Below are positions 10,931 to 23,933 of a stretch of DNA of 64,000 nucleotides, piece after piece. Within the stretch, counting starts at the first letter, position 1. Every line of letters starts with the position of its first letter. The translations under genes and the position numbers were made by a program. The stretch is from the NCBI RefSeq assembly GCF_000321225.1, contig NW_004450323.1, positions 2,380,623-2,444,622 of the forward strand. The letters run 5' to 3'. This DNA is from Odobenus rosmarus divergens (lineage: Eukaryota > Chordata > Mammalia > Carnivora > Odobenidae). The notes under the pieces were generated by a model that saw only the letters and a program-made list of their open reading frames with translations, had not been told where the DNA came from and ran no database searches.

Positions 10931-13900
10931 GAGGAGGTGATGGCACTAAGGTCAGGCGTTTGTTATATTTATAACCCTATAGTTGCTGCAAGGCCTTGCC
11001 TCTACCAAGTCCCCCCGCCCCTTCCTTCTGTGCGTGGTCTCTCCACAGGAGCCCCTGCTGAGGCCGTGCCCTCTGTTTTCTATCTCAGATTGCCCCCTTT
11101 CCCTTCCCCGACCTGCCCTCTTCTGTGTGTGATGCCTCTAAAGGTTTCTGAAGTTACACGAGGGATTACTTAAGGTTCAGCTTAGACGAGTTCTCAATGA
11201 AGACAACTGCTGGCCATCGGTTGTGTGCCAAGCACGGTGCTAGCTGCTGTCGGAGGCCCAATATTAAATAAGCCCCCTTCTCCATAGGGAAGAGTCTGTG
11301 GGGCCAGTTCATGCTCATCAGTTGCTCTTCTGCCTCTTTATGTCAGCTGCCCATCTCACAGAGCTATTGCACCCTCAGGATTTGGAGTCGGGTGTTAGCC
11401 TGGGCTTGGAAGTGATGAGACAGGTACTGGTCTCATCAGTTTTGTGCATTCTTCACACCTTTGTTTTCCAAGTCGTGTCTGTCCTTTTAGAATAAGCCCT
11501 TTGTGTGTCCCTTCAGCGTCCTCCTCCCAGCCACTGGCCTGCATCCGCATCATCTCAGTAATATAGATGATTTAATGGCCCTGGCCTTCATTTCCTCCCC
11601 AGTTTCAGTCTGTTGACTGTCATATCTCCTTAATGCCCCTTCTGCAGCAAGGCATGACCCTGAGTGGGAACCTAGAATGGCCGTCTATTTCCTGTTGCCT
11701 CGGGTCTGACCTCTTCTGCATGACCTCTGAAGCCTTTCTCAGTTGGTGATGCTGTCTGCACCCTGGCCCTGATGCTTTGGCCACCAGCTCGGCTCTGTTC
11801 TCTTAAACATGCCTCCATTCTGACTTCACATCCCTGCTCAGGATCCGCCCGCGTCTGGGATCCCTCTGTCATCCCTCCTTCCTCCTCCTATCCATCCTTT
11901 ATCCCCCTCTAAAGCCTTGCACCATGAGGTCAGCTGGTTCTTCTGCATTCAGAACCACCTTTGAATTGGAAGGGATTTCAGAGATTCTTGGGTCCTGCTT
12001 CTCTCTAGAGGCCCCAACAGAGAAAGTAACCTGCCCGTGAATCCATACCAGGTGATTCCTGGACCAGGTCCCTCAGCCCCAGTCCAGTGCTGCTTTCATT
12101 ATATGGAGCTGTAGAGGAAGTGTTCTCGCCCACAGCTAGCTGCGATATTGCCATCAGCAGCAACAGAGATGCAGCGGAAGTAAATAACAATATTTGTGGA
12201 GGATTTCTTATTCATTGCCTTTGCTGTGCAATTAGCGCCTTAGCCTGATGTCATTCTTATTGTCAGTTCCACACATTGAGCCCTTTTATATCAGAATATA
12301 ACACTGCCTTGTTCACTAATTACTTTATGCACAGAAGACAAAACTGTCTTAAATATCTTTTGTAGCCCAAAGCATCTCCCACAGTTGCAGGCAGGGAATA
12401 GGACTCACCATCTATTTGTTGATTCACTGGGTTTCAAGGACAATTCCAGGCAAGGCTCACATTTAAACGATTAGTTGTGTTGGGGACCTGCCTACCCACA
12501 CTGGTGTTGGCTCTGAGACTTCTCAGAACCACCTGGTTAGAGTTAGATACCTCCCCTCCTCTCTCTCCTCATAGCACTTTATTAGCACCTTGCTTGTTGC
12601 TCAGATCATGTGCATAATTAGGAACAAACCCATGCCTCTTTCTGGATTCTGAGTTTCCAGGGACAATAAGAAGTCTTTCTCTGCATGGCCTATAGGTTTC
12701 TTTGGCCACACAGTTTCTTCCACATGGTTGCGCTCCACACATTTGTTAAATTGAATATTATGAGTAATGACATAGTCAACGCCATGTTATCCACACGTAG
12801 TCTATTTGCACAGCCCAGGGCCTCTTTCCACACTGTGGCCAAACCCCAGGCTGGGATGAAGGCCAGGCTGGGAGGGTTTGGGATACTTTCCAGATGGGCA
12901 GAGATAGTTGTATGTCTCTGAGTATGTCTCTAACCACCTCTCGAAGTCAAATATATGATAAATTACTTTGGTTTTTATCCACTCTGTTTAGTTGGCTAGG
13001 TCTCTTCCTCCCTTTATCAGTCCAGATAATGAAGAGATGATATTTTTATTGTTTACTCCGTGGCACAGAGAATAAAGCAAGTTCCCAGGTAACCTGACAC
13101 AGGCAGCATTTTCCAAGCACCTCAGCTGATATGGTCTGGGAAGGAAAAGTATGTCTGGGGGACACAGAAAGGAAAAGCTAGACAGAAAAAGGAGTCGTTC
13201 TTTGTTGATTCCAACTCTGAGAGATGGAAAGTGTGACCTCATTTTGTGAATAAAGAAATGGAGGTCCAAAGAAGGAAAGCCAGCCTAAACTTACGGGTGG
13301 TGAAGGTGTGGGGTCAGGACTAGCAGGAGGAGGGACTTCTGAGCCACTGGCCTGGTTGTGTGGTTTTGGTTTCCTTAACCCTGTAGCTCCATCAGGTGGT
13401 TAGGAGAAATGCCACATGACTGGATGGTCAGGCCATGCTCTGAGGGCATTAAGAAAGGGACAGGAGCGAATGGATTAGGATAGAAGTACAGGGGATGCCT
13501 AGGGACTAGAGAGAGATGTGGGGGAGAAGGGCTGAGAAGAGAGGGGCCAGCAGTATTTGCTATTAATTCAGAATGATTCCTTTCTCTGGAAAGAAGGATG
13601 AGTAAGAGAATAAGGGAAGGCCACAGTCATGCCACAGATCATCAGGCGTAGGGAGGTGGAATACAACAGTTCGCCTCCAGGCTGCTTCCATATTCATTGA
13701 TCTCTTTCCCTTAGAATGATATTGCCTCAATTTTAGAACTTTTTGAAAACTTCCGGGGAGTGAATCTATCCAAAGGAGAAGGATGGAGGAGGGGAGTTGT
13801 CCTTGGGGTCCCAACATACTTGCTGAGGAGCTGTAGACAAGGTGGGCCCCATGAGGCTGGATATGTGTTTTCTGGTAGGGGGAGGGAGTGGATAATAATG

Positions 13901-14399
13901 ATTAGATGTCCCCAAGCCCCTAATTAAGTAGATTCATAGTCCTAAATAAGGAATAAAATTAAAGGGGGAAATTATACAGTCCTGAATTAGGATTTTTATA
14001 AGTGAATAAATTAAGAACCAGATAGCAGAGCGATGGCTCCTCAGCAATTCACATAAGATTTGTGTTTTTATGGTTTAACTAATATTATCTTGATTTCTAT
14101 TGGTTAGGAATATAGGGTCCAGATAAAAGATAGTGGTAATACATGTATTCTCTTGACTTCACTCCCATGGAAATGATGTGCTAATTCAAGAGTCATGCTG
14201 TATAAGGGATGCTGACCACCTGGGATGCCCTCAGAGGAGGGTGGCGGGACAGTGTGGGGCTCTGGAAACTGGAGCACCTTTTTGATGACTGTAAGTGCTT
14301 AGTAAGCTATAAACCCTTCCTACAGGATTCAGAGTATCTTGGGAAATTGGACTAGAAACCAGCCATTACAATAAGGGTGATAGGGCTGTAGGAGAGGAA
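10931..14399. other. Mostly unique intronic sequence
   Basis: No young repeat. A short antisense L2 3' signature occurs near 11218-11255 (GTGTGCCAAGCACGGTGCTA). AT-rich sequence at 13880-14160 has no obvious identity. No exon-like segment with both splice sites and a conserved frame was seen. Confidence 0.5.
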
Positions 14400-15273
14400 A
14401 GTCCAGCGTGCTCAGGGAGCGTGAAGGAGGAAGCATCTAGGTCTACTGGGAGGAGTCAGGGAAAGAAACCGTGCAGAGAGGAGCTGTTGCTTGAGTGGAG
14501 ACTTCTTCAGAAGGGGCTCCTCAGCAGTGGGACTGGGGGAGAAAGCAACAGCGAGGGAACGCAAGCGGAGGCACAGAGGTGAGAGCAGACGTGCCGCCCT
14601 GGAGAATGGCACGTGTACAGTGTGAAGGGCTTGGAGTGTCGGGGGCACGAGGGAGGGTGGGTCCACATGCAGCTGAGCAGCGAGGCGGGAGCAGTGGGGT
14701 CTTGTGTACCACAATAACATGTTTGGATTTTATTAGGAAGGCAGTACAGGGTCATTACAGGGTTTAAAGCAAGAGAGTGGTAGAATCCCTGGATGGGTGG
14801 ACCTTCTAGCCTTCTGAGCCTGGGATTCTTGTGGTGTATGTGTGCAGTCATGATGATTAGGAAGGGGTCAGACTGGAGCCCCAAGGACCAGTTAGGAGGC
14901 TATCTCCTTTACATGCTCTACTGTCTAGAAGAAAAATAAAGGTATGAACCCGGATCGTGTCAGTGAGACCAGACTGAAGAGGACAGATATAATATTGGGA
15001 TCTTTAAATTTGTATGATGAGGGAGAGGGAAAAAAAATAAAGATGAATGCAGGTGGGGTGGATGGAATTCCTTCCCTGAGAGATAACACGCTGGATGAGG
15101 AGTAGTCTGGAGGGGTGGGATTGTTTTTGTCTTTGTTGGGTTGGATGTGCTTTCTGGACCACTGGGTGTGGAGCTCAGGGTAGGGGTCTGTGTGGACATC
15201 TGCAGTTCATCAGTGTGTGGTTGGCAGTTGAAACCAAAGACATGGGCCAGATTGCCCCAGGGTAGGAGAGAGG

Positions 15274-15330
<57 letters not shown>

Positions 15331-15530
15331 GAGGCCAAAGGTAGTAGACTCCAGGGGGAAATATGCAGGACCTGAGAGGGAGTCTGAGGTGCAGCACGAA
15401 GGGACAGGGAGGCAGATTGATGAAGACCATTAGCGGAAAAATGAAGGAAGTTTCTAGAAGAAAGGAGTGGTTCACAGAGTCAAATGTGAGGAAAGAACCC
15501 ACTGCTGGCGTTCGTTTGAGAAACTGACTT
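14400..15530 (-). mobile_element. Long L2 (CR1-clade LINE) remnant
   Basis: Purine-rich + strand that reads as antisense L2 ORF2. Blocks in the expected order include AGACTGGAGCCCCAAGGACCAGTTAGGAGGC near 14870-14900 (given here only as a location) and the region near 15205-15260 matching the reverse-transcriptase active-site part. A (GA)n array has expanded inside it. No intact frame remains. Confidence 0.7.
15275..15332. repeat. (GA)n microsatellite
   Basis: About 27 near-perfect GA units within the L2 remnant. Confidence 0.97.
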
Positions 15531-15984
15531 TTTTCTACTTCCTGGTTAGAAATGAGTTTTTGTTTTGTTTGTTTTTATGGCGGGCAGGGATGTACAGGGA
15601 CCCTGCCCCTATGGGGTGGAATTATTATTGCTTGGGGTCTTCGATTCTATACATAAATTCTGTTCTGGTTCTAGGCTTTTGTCAAAGAGCAGAGAACTCT
15701 TGCAGTTTGCAGTGAGAGGCAGGGGGGGGCTGGGTGTGAAAGATGAGCTCCTCAATTTTAGCAAGACTGTCTGAGCTCCTTGGAAGACAAGCTTTATTTC
15801 TACGTAAATAGAAAGTATTATTATTATTAGATCCTCACACTGTATCAGAGCCAAACACTGGAGTCCTTAATACTGTATTTATTTCTCTGGGCTTCTGGAG
15901 GGGTGGGGAAGAATGGGACGTTTAGGTTGCTAAGTGATTTTTGCTTCTAAAAATAATGAAATTCCCCAGCGGCTCTCTCTCATC

Positions 15985-16036
15985 TTTTTTTTTCTTTTTC
16001 TTTTTCTTTCTTTCTTTCTTTCTTTTTTTTTTTTTG
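15985..16036. repeat. (TTTC)n / poly-T tract
   Basis: T-rich stretch with TTTC units ending in a run of T. It lacks a recognisable SINE body. Confidence 0.9.
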
Positions 16037-16589
16037 GTTAGAGTAAGAGAATGCGAAGGTCAAGCTATGGATTTATGGATGACAGGCTATGTCTTGAGGT
16101 GGCCTCAGGGCAGCCTGTTGGGGTTGGTGAGGAGGAACTCTCCCTCTCCAGTCCTCCTATCTGTATTCCCTTAGGGCTCACTACTTTGGGAAATTGCAGG
16201 AAAAACTGGGCCTCCCTCTGCCTGAATTGAAATGCCTTGTGAGGTAGTCAGCCCCAGTGGTTGCTATGGTGATGGTAGGTGGTTGGGGGGAGCTGGTGAT
16301 GCAGCACTTGGCCTGTGTGGCTGAGGTCCCCAATGCAGGCTGCTTGGAGCCAAGGCTGCTGATGCTCTCACGACAATTCATTTGGGATTCGAGGGTCACT
16401 TGCTGCAGTGTTGAAATCTTCAGACAAGCCAGCCAGTTTGTCCAGCTGAATCCTTCACTGTTGAATATGGCTCTCACAGGCCAAATTTTGGCAGGTGTTC
16501 ATGGGATTGGGAGCTCCACAGTGACCTTGATGGGAGAAGGGGGTATGTGGAAGAAAGTTCTGAGCAGGGCCGAGGGTGGGGATCATAGC

Positions 16590-17345
16590 CTCTGAGAATT
16601 GAAAATGACCTTTAAGATCATCTATTTCATCAATCTCCTCAACAATATTCCTGACAACTGGCCACCATGCCCCTGCTTGGACTCTTCCTATATTGGAGAG
16701 CTCACTACTGGGCAAGGCACACCATTCTTTTGTTGGATAGCTCCTAGGTTTTCTTCCTTCCCTCCCTTCCTGTCTGTCTTTTTGTCTTTACAAAATCTGG
16801 CCCTTTCTAATTTGATCTACTGGCTTAAGTTATGCCAAGAAGGAAAGCACTGTCATTCCTCCAAATGACAACCACTTGCTGCCAAACAAAACAGTAGTAT
16901 CTTTCTCAACTATTTCTCGCCTGACATCACCTCAGGACCCACTGTGCTAACCCCATTCCCCAAATTTCTCACTATTGTTCTTAAAATATGACACCTAGAA
17001 CTGAATATAGTACTCCAATGGTCAGAGTTATGTAGAGTACTTTCAGATGATACCACACATCTGCGAACACAGTCTGAGCTTATTGTTTATCTCCTTCATC
17101 ACACCATTGGCTGATAGGAAACTTGTGATTGTCAGTCTCACATCTTTTGTATAGAGTTTTCACTGCCCTCTAGTTCTCTACATTTTTGCTGTTTTCATCT
17201 AAGATGTTGATAAAAATGTTGAAATGGACAGAAATGGTGATAAAACTCAGTAACATACCTCTAGGAACCTCCCTAAAGGACACAATTACGTTAACAGCTA
17301 ATATTTTGATGTATCTGTCTAATCTGTCTAGTCACTGGGCTTTTG
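16590..17345 (-). mobile_element. L3 (CR1-clade LINE) remnant
   Basis: Antisense L3 blocks in order: CTTCCTATATTGGAGAGCTCACTAC, AACTGAATATAGTACTCCAATGG and GATAAAAATGTTGAAATGGACAG. The complement of the last block encodes the LFNIFI-type motif downstream of the L3 reverse transcriptase. About 750 bp survives, heavily mutated. Confidence 0.8.
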
Positions 17346-17349
17346 AGAT

Positions 17350-17475
17350 GGTTGATATTATTATTATTATTATTATTTTATTATTTATGACAAGGAAGTG
17401 GAACCACAGAGAGGTTAGGTAAGTTGCTCAAGCTCTCACAGGCTCTAGATAGCAAACTTGGTACTTGAATTCCAT
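17350..17475 (+). mobile_element. MIR SINE with internal (ATT)n
   Basis: MIR core (AGGTTAGGTAAGTTGCTCAAG) preceded by about eight ATT units at 17357-17380. Confidence 0.65.
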
Positions 17476-17724
17476 CTTTTATTCACTGGTCAGTATAATT
17501 TGAGCAAGACTTTTCAAATGTCAGCAACTCTGATCCAGTGGTACTCTTCACCGTTCTGAAAACATAAGAGATTTTGTCAAGGGCTGCTGAAACACAGCAA
17601 CACCAAATCTTCATCATTGGCCCGATCTGTTCTTCCAGTAACCCTATTAAAAAAAGAAACAAGGTTAGCTTGGATGGGTTTGTTCCAAGCAATCTCTTGC
17701 TAATTCCAGATAATAAGAAACAGT

Positions 17725-17800
17725 GATAATAGTGATAGTAACAGTCCTCACATTTACAGAGCCCTCACCTGTGCCAGGCACTGAGCTAAGCTTTACCAGT
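17725..17800 (+). mobile_element. MIR fragment
   Basis: CTGTGCCAGGCACTGAGCTAAG is the MIR 5' signature. Confidence 0.6.
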
Positions 17801-18019
17801 CAGTGTTTGAACAACTTGCTTTCTCGAAATTCCTCACAAAGTAGCCATGTATTGCAGAATTCTTCTGGGATTGATAATGACCTCACTGGTTATTATTCTA
17901 GATTTTTTTGAAATCAAATATTTGTTTGGGTTTAGGTTACTTTGGGTTTCTAAGGCCCTTGTTTTTATCCTCAGTTTCTAACAAGTCTCTCTCAATTTGG
18001 GTGTTTTGTTTTGTTTTCA

Positions 18020-18170
18020 GTGCTGAGTCTAAAGGAGCATTGAACTTGGGGGCTGGAGACTGGGTTCAAGTCCAGTTCTACTATGGCTTTTTATCTATGG
18101 GACTAATAGCAAATCACTCAACCTTCCTGTGTTTTGGTCTTCTCATTTTTTAATTGGGCAATAATTCCAG
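18020..18170 (-). mobile_element. MIR fragment
   Basis: GACTGGGTTCAAGTCCAGTTC ... CAAATCACTCAACCTTCCTGTG is the antisense MIR pattern. Confidence 0.7.
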
Positions 18171-21059
18171 CGAAGCATATTTCTAGGGATGTTGAGATGC
18201 TCTTGTGGGAGAATGTTTATGTAAAAGTGCTTCTCAAGTTTTGAAGTTTCAGACTTACTTGAACCATTGTTATTATTTAAAATGGTTAGATAGCCCCTCT
18301 TATGTTATCTTCTATTTGTGTTTCACTTTTAACAAACTTTGTCTTACCTTTTTTATGTTATTTTATATATTTATAAGACACACAGAGGTCTATGGCCGAA
18401 TATTGGTCACCAGGCACAGAAAGATAACCACCAGCCCTCTCCACACTGATTTGTGGTTGAAGCGGAAGAAATGGGGTTGTAGACTCAAGGAGGGAGAGGG
18501 TATCTTTTTAGAATTCTTTTGTCCAGAAAAAAGCATCCATACCCACTATTAAACAGCAGAAGTCCTCAAAAAAGCAAGCCACATTGATCCTGGAAGAAGG
18601 GCGCCATATGCATTGGTGTTCATTTTCTTATTTTTCCTTATACCCTCCTCCAGTGTCCACAGGATAGTCTGGTGCCCCCTACAAGTCTTCTGGTGTCACT
18701 GTGGTGGGGACAGCTGTATGCAGAAGCAACCAGCTTTTTATCCCGATGGCACCAGCAGCCTCATTTTCTCTTTGGGAAAGCTAAGGCACAAAAAAATGGT
18801 CAGGGACCTCCATGGTGTCATGAGACCAGCAGAACCAGGCACTGCTCTATTTCGTCCTTGGTCTTGGTCCTCTGGATTATAAACCGTAAGAGGGCAGGAC
18901 CATGACCCCCTTGCCATTACATGCTAGCTCCTCACATGGTCAGGTACCGCATACATGTGAAACGTCAGCATATGGGCTTGTAAGAATGAAGGGATGAATA
19001 CATGAGGGGAGAGTTCTTTTCTGTGGGAATTGTGGCTCCTGCCAGTCTGAGCAACATGCAGCCCTTCAGCTTTGTGAGGAGGAAGCCCAGAAAGTTCACC
19101 AGAAAGTCTCCACCAATCTTTATTCCTGAGACCCTGTCAAAAAGTATGGAAATGTTCTGAGGTTGTTGGAAACATGGGCCTAGACTAGCAAATGATTTTG
19201 GAGTGATATAGGTATGTCCAGCTGCTGTCAGCAGTGAAGGACGCCGCAGAAGTAAGGATGGAGGATGGGTTTTCTGCTTTAAATACGGTTCTATACTAGA
19301 GTTGCACAGGCGTCTTCTTAGTGGTGTTGCAGCAGGGCCCTCCTCTAGGACAGAAGGGGTGCCGGATACCTTCCTGCAGGTTTGCACTAAATACTGCGGA
19401 TCCCAGGAGAGTGAAATCTCATACATTTTCATTCCACAGTACCCTTGAGAGATGCTCTTGTCTCTTCACGTCCCCATAGTACCCACCTCTAAAGCAAGAA
19501 GATAAATACGAAGCAAAAGTTCAGGCTCCCTTCCTGATCACAGAAGGTCTGAACTGCAAGAAGGGACAGAGAGGGGGCACATGTGGCTGGTGGAGGGGAC
19601 AAGTTGGAGCAGGCTGGTTTATCACAGCTCAGCCCCAAAGAAGCCCTGTGGGCACTGGTCCTTTGAGTGCACCCCATCCCATAGTACCAGGTGTATGGCC
19701 TCAGGCCACATTTTGGGGCGGGTGGGAAGAATTTGAGGGGGGCAAGGAGGTGCTGTGGGCCTATTGAAATAATGAAATGCTAAAGCTTCCCATTCCGAGG
19801 GGCTCAGGTTCCTGATTCCCTGAGCAGAGACCAGAGTGTGTGTGGCACCACGGCCACAGAGAGGTGGAAAACCAGAGTTCGGAGGGAGAAGCAGAGAATC
19901 TGTTAGTTCATGACTCTTCTCATGGTTCCCACAGAATTTTTAGTCCCCTGCCCATTTCTTTCAAATATGTCAGAACCAGTGAGATGAACAGGCACGTAGC
20001 CTCCTGCGGTGCAAGAACCGGGTGCTGGGTGTGCCCCTCCTTGGCTGTGGGAGAAGAGGTGTTGGTGAGGGCTGGCTGAGTGTTTGGGAATCTGCTCAGG
20101 GTGGCTGGCCATTCCCTCAGCTCTCGTCGCTGTGGCCCTGGTTGCTGCCTCCTGGAAGGTCCGGCCTGTGGGCCCACAGCACGACTTTTTTGTCAGTGCC
20201 GTCCAGGGTACCTCAGTTAGAGGCTCTGAGAGCAGCAAATAGCAGATGTGGGATCCGTGGAGGGCACTGCCTGGGAGGCTCCAGAGCACCGCCCGAATAT
20301 TCTGTCTAGCCTTTGTTTTCCCCTCCTAAAAATTACACCAGCAACTCTAACCTCACTGCGGTCACCCTTTGCCATGTAGTGGCTGCCTCGATTCTTTTTG
20401 ACAGCTTCAGACATTTTAATAGTCCTGCTGCTGACAGCCACGGGGAGCAGGCATTTCCTGTCGGCATGCTGAGTATTCTAAGAAGACAGGGATAATGGAC
20501 TTCCTTTTCATCCTGGTTACTGCCCCAGGTTCAGGGCCTTGCAGCAGGGCTGTGGCAGAGCCTTCTCCCCGGCAGCTCTCTTCTTTCTGGTCCCTCTGTT
20601 GGCCACCACTGGACAACCTTCTAAAGCATTTTCTCCTCACGTTGTCCTCCTGGTCCAGAACCATCCATGGCTCCCCACACTCAACAGAGGAGGAAGCAGA
20701 GCTGGCTTAGCAGCATTTTTGAGGAAAGGATTCACAGTATGTTAAGAAGACAGAATGGCTGCTGAAAGGGATGATGCTATCTGGACTCTGCTATCAGCAG
20801 AGTTTAGGGTCCCCAAACAAGATTCACACTGGTCCCACTTTTAAACTCAGCCCTGGTTTTTGAAGTGGACGCTACCTTTGAAGAGGCGAACAGGAGTGGT
20901 TCCAGATAAAACTGTCCAGAATAACTAGGGTTTGGCTTAAAGAAGCATTACAGGGAAATGGGAGAAGAAATAAGGCCGTGAGCCTGGGAAGAGGATAATT
21001 CCAGGACCATATAATGCTTATCTTTGAACATGTGAAAGGCAGTCTTAGAGGTACGTCAA
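18171..21059. other. Unique intronic sequence
   Basis: No firm repeat identity. Open frames here (including one of about 155 codons on the minus strand at 18965-19432) show no recognisable domain, no splice structure and no composition unlike the surroundings. Nothing is called. Confidence 0.5.
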
Positions 21060-21200
21060 GAGGGGGTTACTTTGTATAACTCTGAGGTCAGGGATGGGCT
21101 GCCTTGGAAGAATGTGAGCTGCCCATCCCTGTAAGGGACAAAAGAGAGGCTGGAATGACCCAGGAGCACTATATAGAGGTGTGGAGCTTGGGCTCAGTGT
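21060..21200 (-). mobile_element. L3/CR1 3' region fragment
   Basis: Blocks GGGCTGCCTTGGAAGAATGTGAG and GAGAGGCTGGAATGACC have the layout of a decayed CR1/L3 segment. Confidence 0.45.
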
Positions 21201-21249
21201 TTTCTAAGATCATTTCCACTTTAGGTGGATCTAGTCACTCTGTCCTGCA

Positions 21250-23060
21250 ACACCCATTTATTGAGTACTTTATGCCAAGTACTTTGTCATAGACAGGTTG
21301 TCATAGTTCATGTCCCCCCCAGAACTCATATGTTCAACCTAATCCCCAGTGTGAGGAAGTTTAGAGGTGAGCCTTGGGAGGTGATTATTAGTTCATGGGA
21401 TTAATGCCCTTATAAGAAGAGGCCCCGGAGAGTTCCCTCACCCTCTTGTCCATGTACAGACACAGCAGGAAGATGGCTGTCTGTGAACCAGAAATCAGGT
21501 TCTCACCAGACACCAATCTGTTGGCACCTTGATCTTGGACTTCCCAGCCTCCAGCACTGCAGAAAATAAATTTCAGTTGTGTTAGCCACCCATTCTGTGG
21601 CATTTTGTTATAGGACATGCCTTTTATATTGTATTGGAAATATGGCACAGGCCTTGCCCTCAGAGAATTCATCCTAGTAGGGGAGACAGATAAGAAAAAT
21701 GAATTATAAGTTAGAATGTTGGGGGAAGGCTGTTTGGAAAGGCTTCCTAAAGGAACTCACACTGGCAAGAGCTTTGAGGGGAGTGTTTTGGAGGAGCAGG
21801 CTATACCTAAACAAGGTAGAGTACATACAGAAGCACTGATGTGATGTGTGAGATCCTGGCACCTGTAGGAAACTCTAACTCGGTGATTGGAGGGCTGTCT
21901 GGGGGCAATGTGGTGAGAGGTTAGGCTAGATCCTGGCATGATTCTAAAGTTCACATGGAGGTACGAGAGGATTTGACCCAGGATGCTACATATCAGCCCT
22001 GAATTTTAGAAAGATCATTCTAGTAATGGTCTGGAGATAAGATTGTGGAGGAAGGGAACAGGAAGTCAGAGAGAAACCAGTAGGTAGCCATGCAAAACAT
22101 GATGAGGACATTGGTAGTAGAGATAGAGGGACAGAGATATTAACAGAGATGAAGCTACAGGAGTTGCTATAAGAATCTCTGGAGAAAGAAGAGGTGACGT
22201 TTGAGTTGAAACCTGAGTGATGAGAAGAAAGGACCAGCAAAGCCCTGCAAACAAAAGTAAATCTAGAATGTTCAAGAAACAGAGAGGAGACTGGTATGGC
22301 TGGATGACAGAGAGCAGTGAAGATCACTGAGGGAGATGAGGTGAGAGGGGGAGGCAGGGCCCAGTTCATGCAGGACCTTATTTGTGGGAAAGGTTTGGGA
22401 TGTTGTTGTAAGTGTGATGAGAAGCTGGAGCATTTTAAGCAAGTTGATCTGATTTACACTTTTGAGAGTTCATTCTGCTCTGTGAAGAATACGCAGTAGA
22501 GGGTGCCTTCAGGCCAGAAGCCCTGTGGGAGGCACTTGGACCACAGAGTGGAAGTGCTCAACAGGGTACTGGATATGCAAGGAGAGAGGTTTGCCCAGGA
22601 GATAAAAGCTGGGGAGTCATTTGCATTCAAGTGATAGTTGGAAGCTTGGTTTCAGGGAGGGCACTTAGGGAGAATGTGTGGATTGGATAAAAGGGGGAGG
22701 TGGGGGAAGGGTACAAGTGTGAAACTGTAGGAAACCTTGTTTTTAAATGAGGGTGGACGAAGAGGAGCAGCCAGAGGAAGAATAGCAACTCAGAATGAAA
22801 GGGAGGAATTTCATAACGAGGGCACTGAACACAGAATTACAAAATACTACAGCATGAATCCCATCAAGTTCATATTGGATTTGGGGGCCTGGAGGTCATC
22901 GGTGACCTTTAGTGGAAGTCATTTCTGTAGAGTGGCAAGGGCTGAAGCCAGATGGCAGTGGGCTGAGGAGGTGGAGTTAGTTGCAAGTGCCTACGAGTTT
23001 CAGCAGCAGGACACCAGGTTCAGCAGCTGGACGGCAACATGAAGATGGTGAAGAGGGGCA
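21250..23060 (-). mobile_element. Long L2 (CR1-clade LINE) remnant split by a MaLR LTR
   Basis: The antisense L2 3' terminus starts at about 21255 (CCATTTATTGAGTACTT). After the LTR at 21297-21625, L2 resumes (CTCAGAGAATTCATCCTAGTAGG) and continues through purine-rich antisense ORF2 to about 23060, where GGAGGTCATCGGTGACCTTTAG matches the L2 reverse-transcriptase region. Excluding the LTR, about 1.45 kb of L2 is preserved. Confidence 0.75.
21297..21625 (+). mobile_element. MaLR (MST/MLT1-like) solitary LTR
   Basis: Contains the block AACTCATATGTTCAACCTAATC, the TTATAAGAAGAGG promoter-region block, CTTGATCTTGGACTTCCCAGCC and AATAAATTTCAGTTG, in the order of an ERVL-MaLR LTR. It interrupts an older L2. 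Confidence 0.85.
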
Positions 23061-23115
23061 CCTTGCACATCCAGGAAAGCGCTGTGTTAACAGGTAGAGA
23101 GTAGGGAGTTGAGGA

Positions 23116-23118
<3 letters not shown>

Positions 23119-23162
<44 letters not shown>
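23119..23162. repeat. (GA)n microsatellite
   Basis: About 22 GA units immediately beyond the L2 remnant. Confidence 0.97.
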
Positions 23163-23164
<2 letters not shown>

Positions 23165-23379
23165 CTCAGAGCACAGCATCCCTGAGGGCGTGGGATGCAG
23201 GGAGGGCATCAGATGAAGGTTGGTCTGCAACATGAGAAACCTCAGCTCTGCTCAGTCCACGTTTTTATTAGAAGGTTTTGCTTGTTTTAAGTAAGGGTCT
23301 AATAATTATTGGAAAATTATTTCTGCATTTGTTGAATTTTAGTCATATTTGAAGTTCAGCATTCAAAACATGTCTTTGG

Positions 23380-23460
23380 TTATATATGTAAATTAATTAT
23401 ATTTATATATATAAATTAATATATTCATATATATTAACTAATTAATATTAATATGAATGT
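23380..23460. repeat. AT-rich, partly palindromic tract
   Basis: Nearly pure A/T made of TATATA and TTAATTAA-like words that can fold on themselves. Confidence 0.8.
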
Positions 23461-23605
23461 AAGAATCACCATCCAGTTCAGTGGCCCTTCTGCACAGGGT
23501 GCATGAAGAGTGGTTTTGTGAAAAGCATAGGATTGCTCTCTGTGGTGCTGACTTCAGGTTAGGGAGATATTTCAGTCAACCTTCTGTCTCTTTTATAGTT
23601 GTGTT

Positions 23606-23933
23606 TTCCTGCTTATAGTAGGAATTCATTCTCATGAGAGAAAATTTGAAAAGTACAGAGGAATATAAAGGAAATACAGATAACCTGTAATTCCACCTCC
23701 TAAAGATGATCACTGTTACCCTTTGGGTATTTTTCCTTCCAGTCTTTTTTCTTCTTTTACACATTTCATACTGTTGAACATACATAAAATAATTTCCCTT
23801 TAAAATTATGTTTTTCCCCTTAAAACTATATGATGACTTTTTCCATGTTATTAAAAGTAATGTAGGAATAGCATTTTAAAGGCTGCATAATATTTCATCG
23901 AGTGCACTATACTCAACCCATTCCCCTCTTGTT
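23606..23933 (-). mobile_element. Old L1-type fragment, left part of a split element
   Basis: ACCTGTAATTCCACCTCCTAAAG, CCTTCCAGTCTTTTTTCTTC and AAAGGCTGCATAATATTTCATC are the familiar antisense series of an ancient L1M-type 3' region. The continuation seems to lie at 25320-25665. Confidence 0.6.

Noticed and set aside
10086..10974. Several overlapping frames of 70-136 codons on both strands
   Set aside because: GC-rich composition lowers stop frequency; the frames overlap in all phases with no exon borders.
14960..15502. 180-codon minus-strand frame
   Set aside because: Lies in the L2 remnant and spans a (GA)n array; a decayed LINE, not a host gene.
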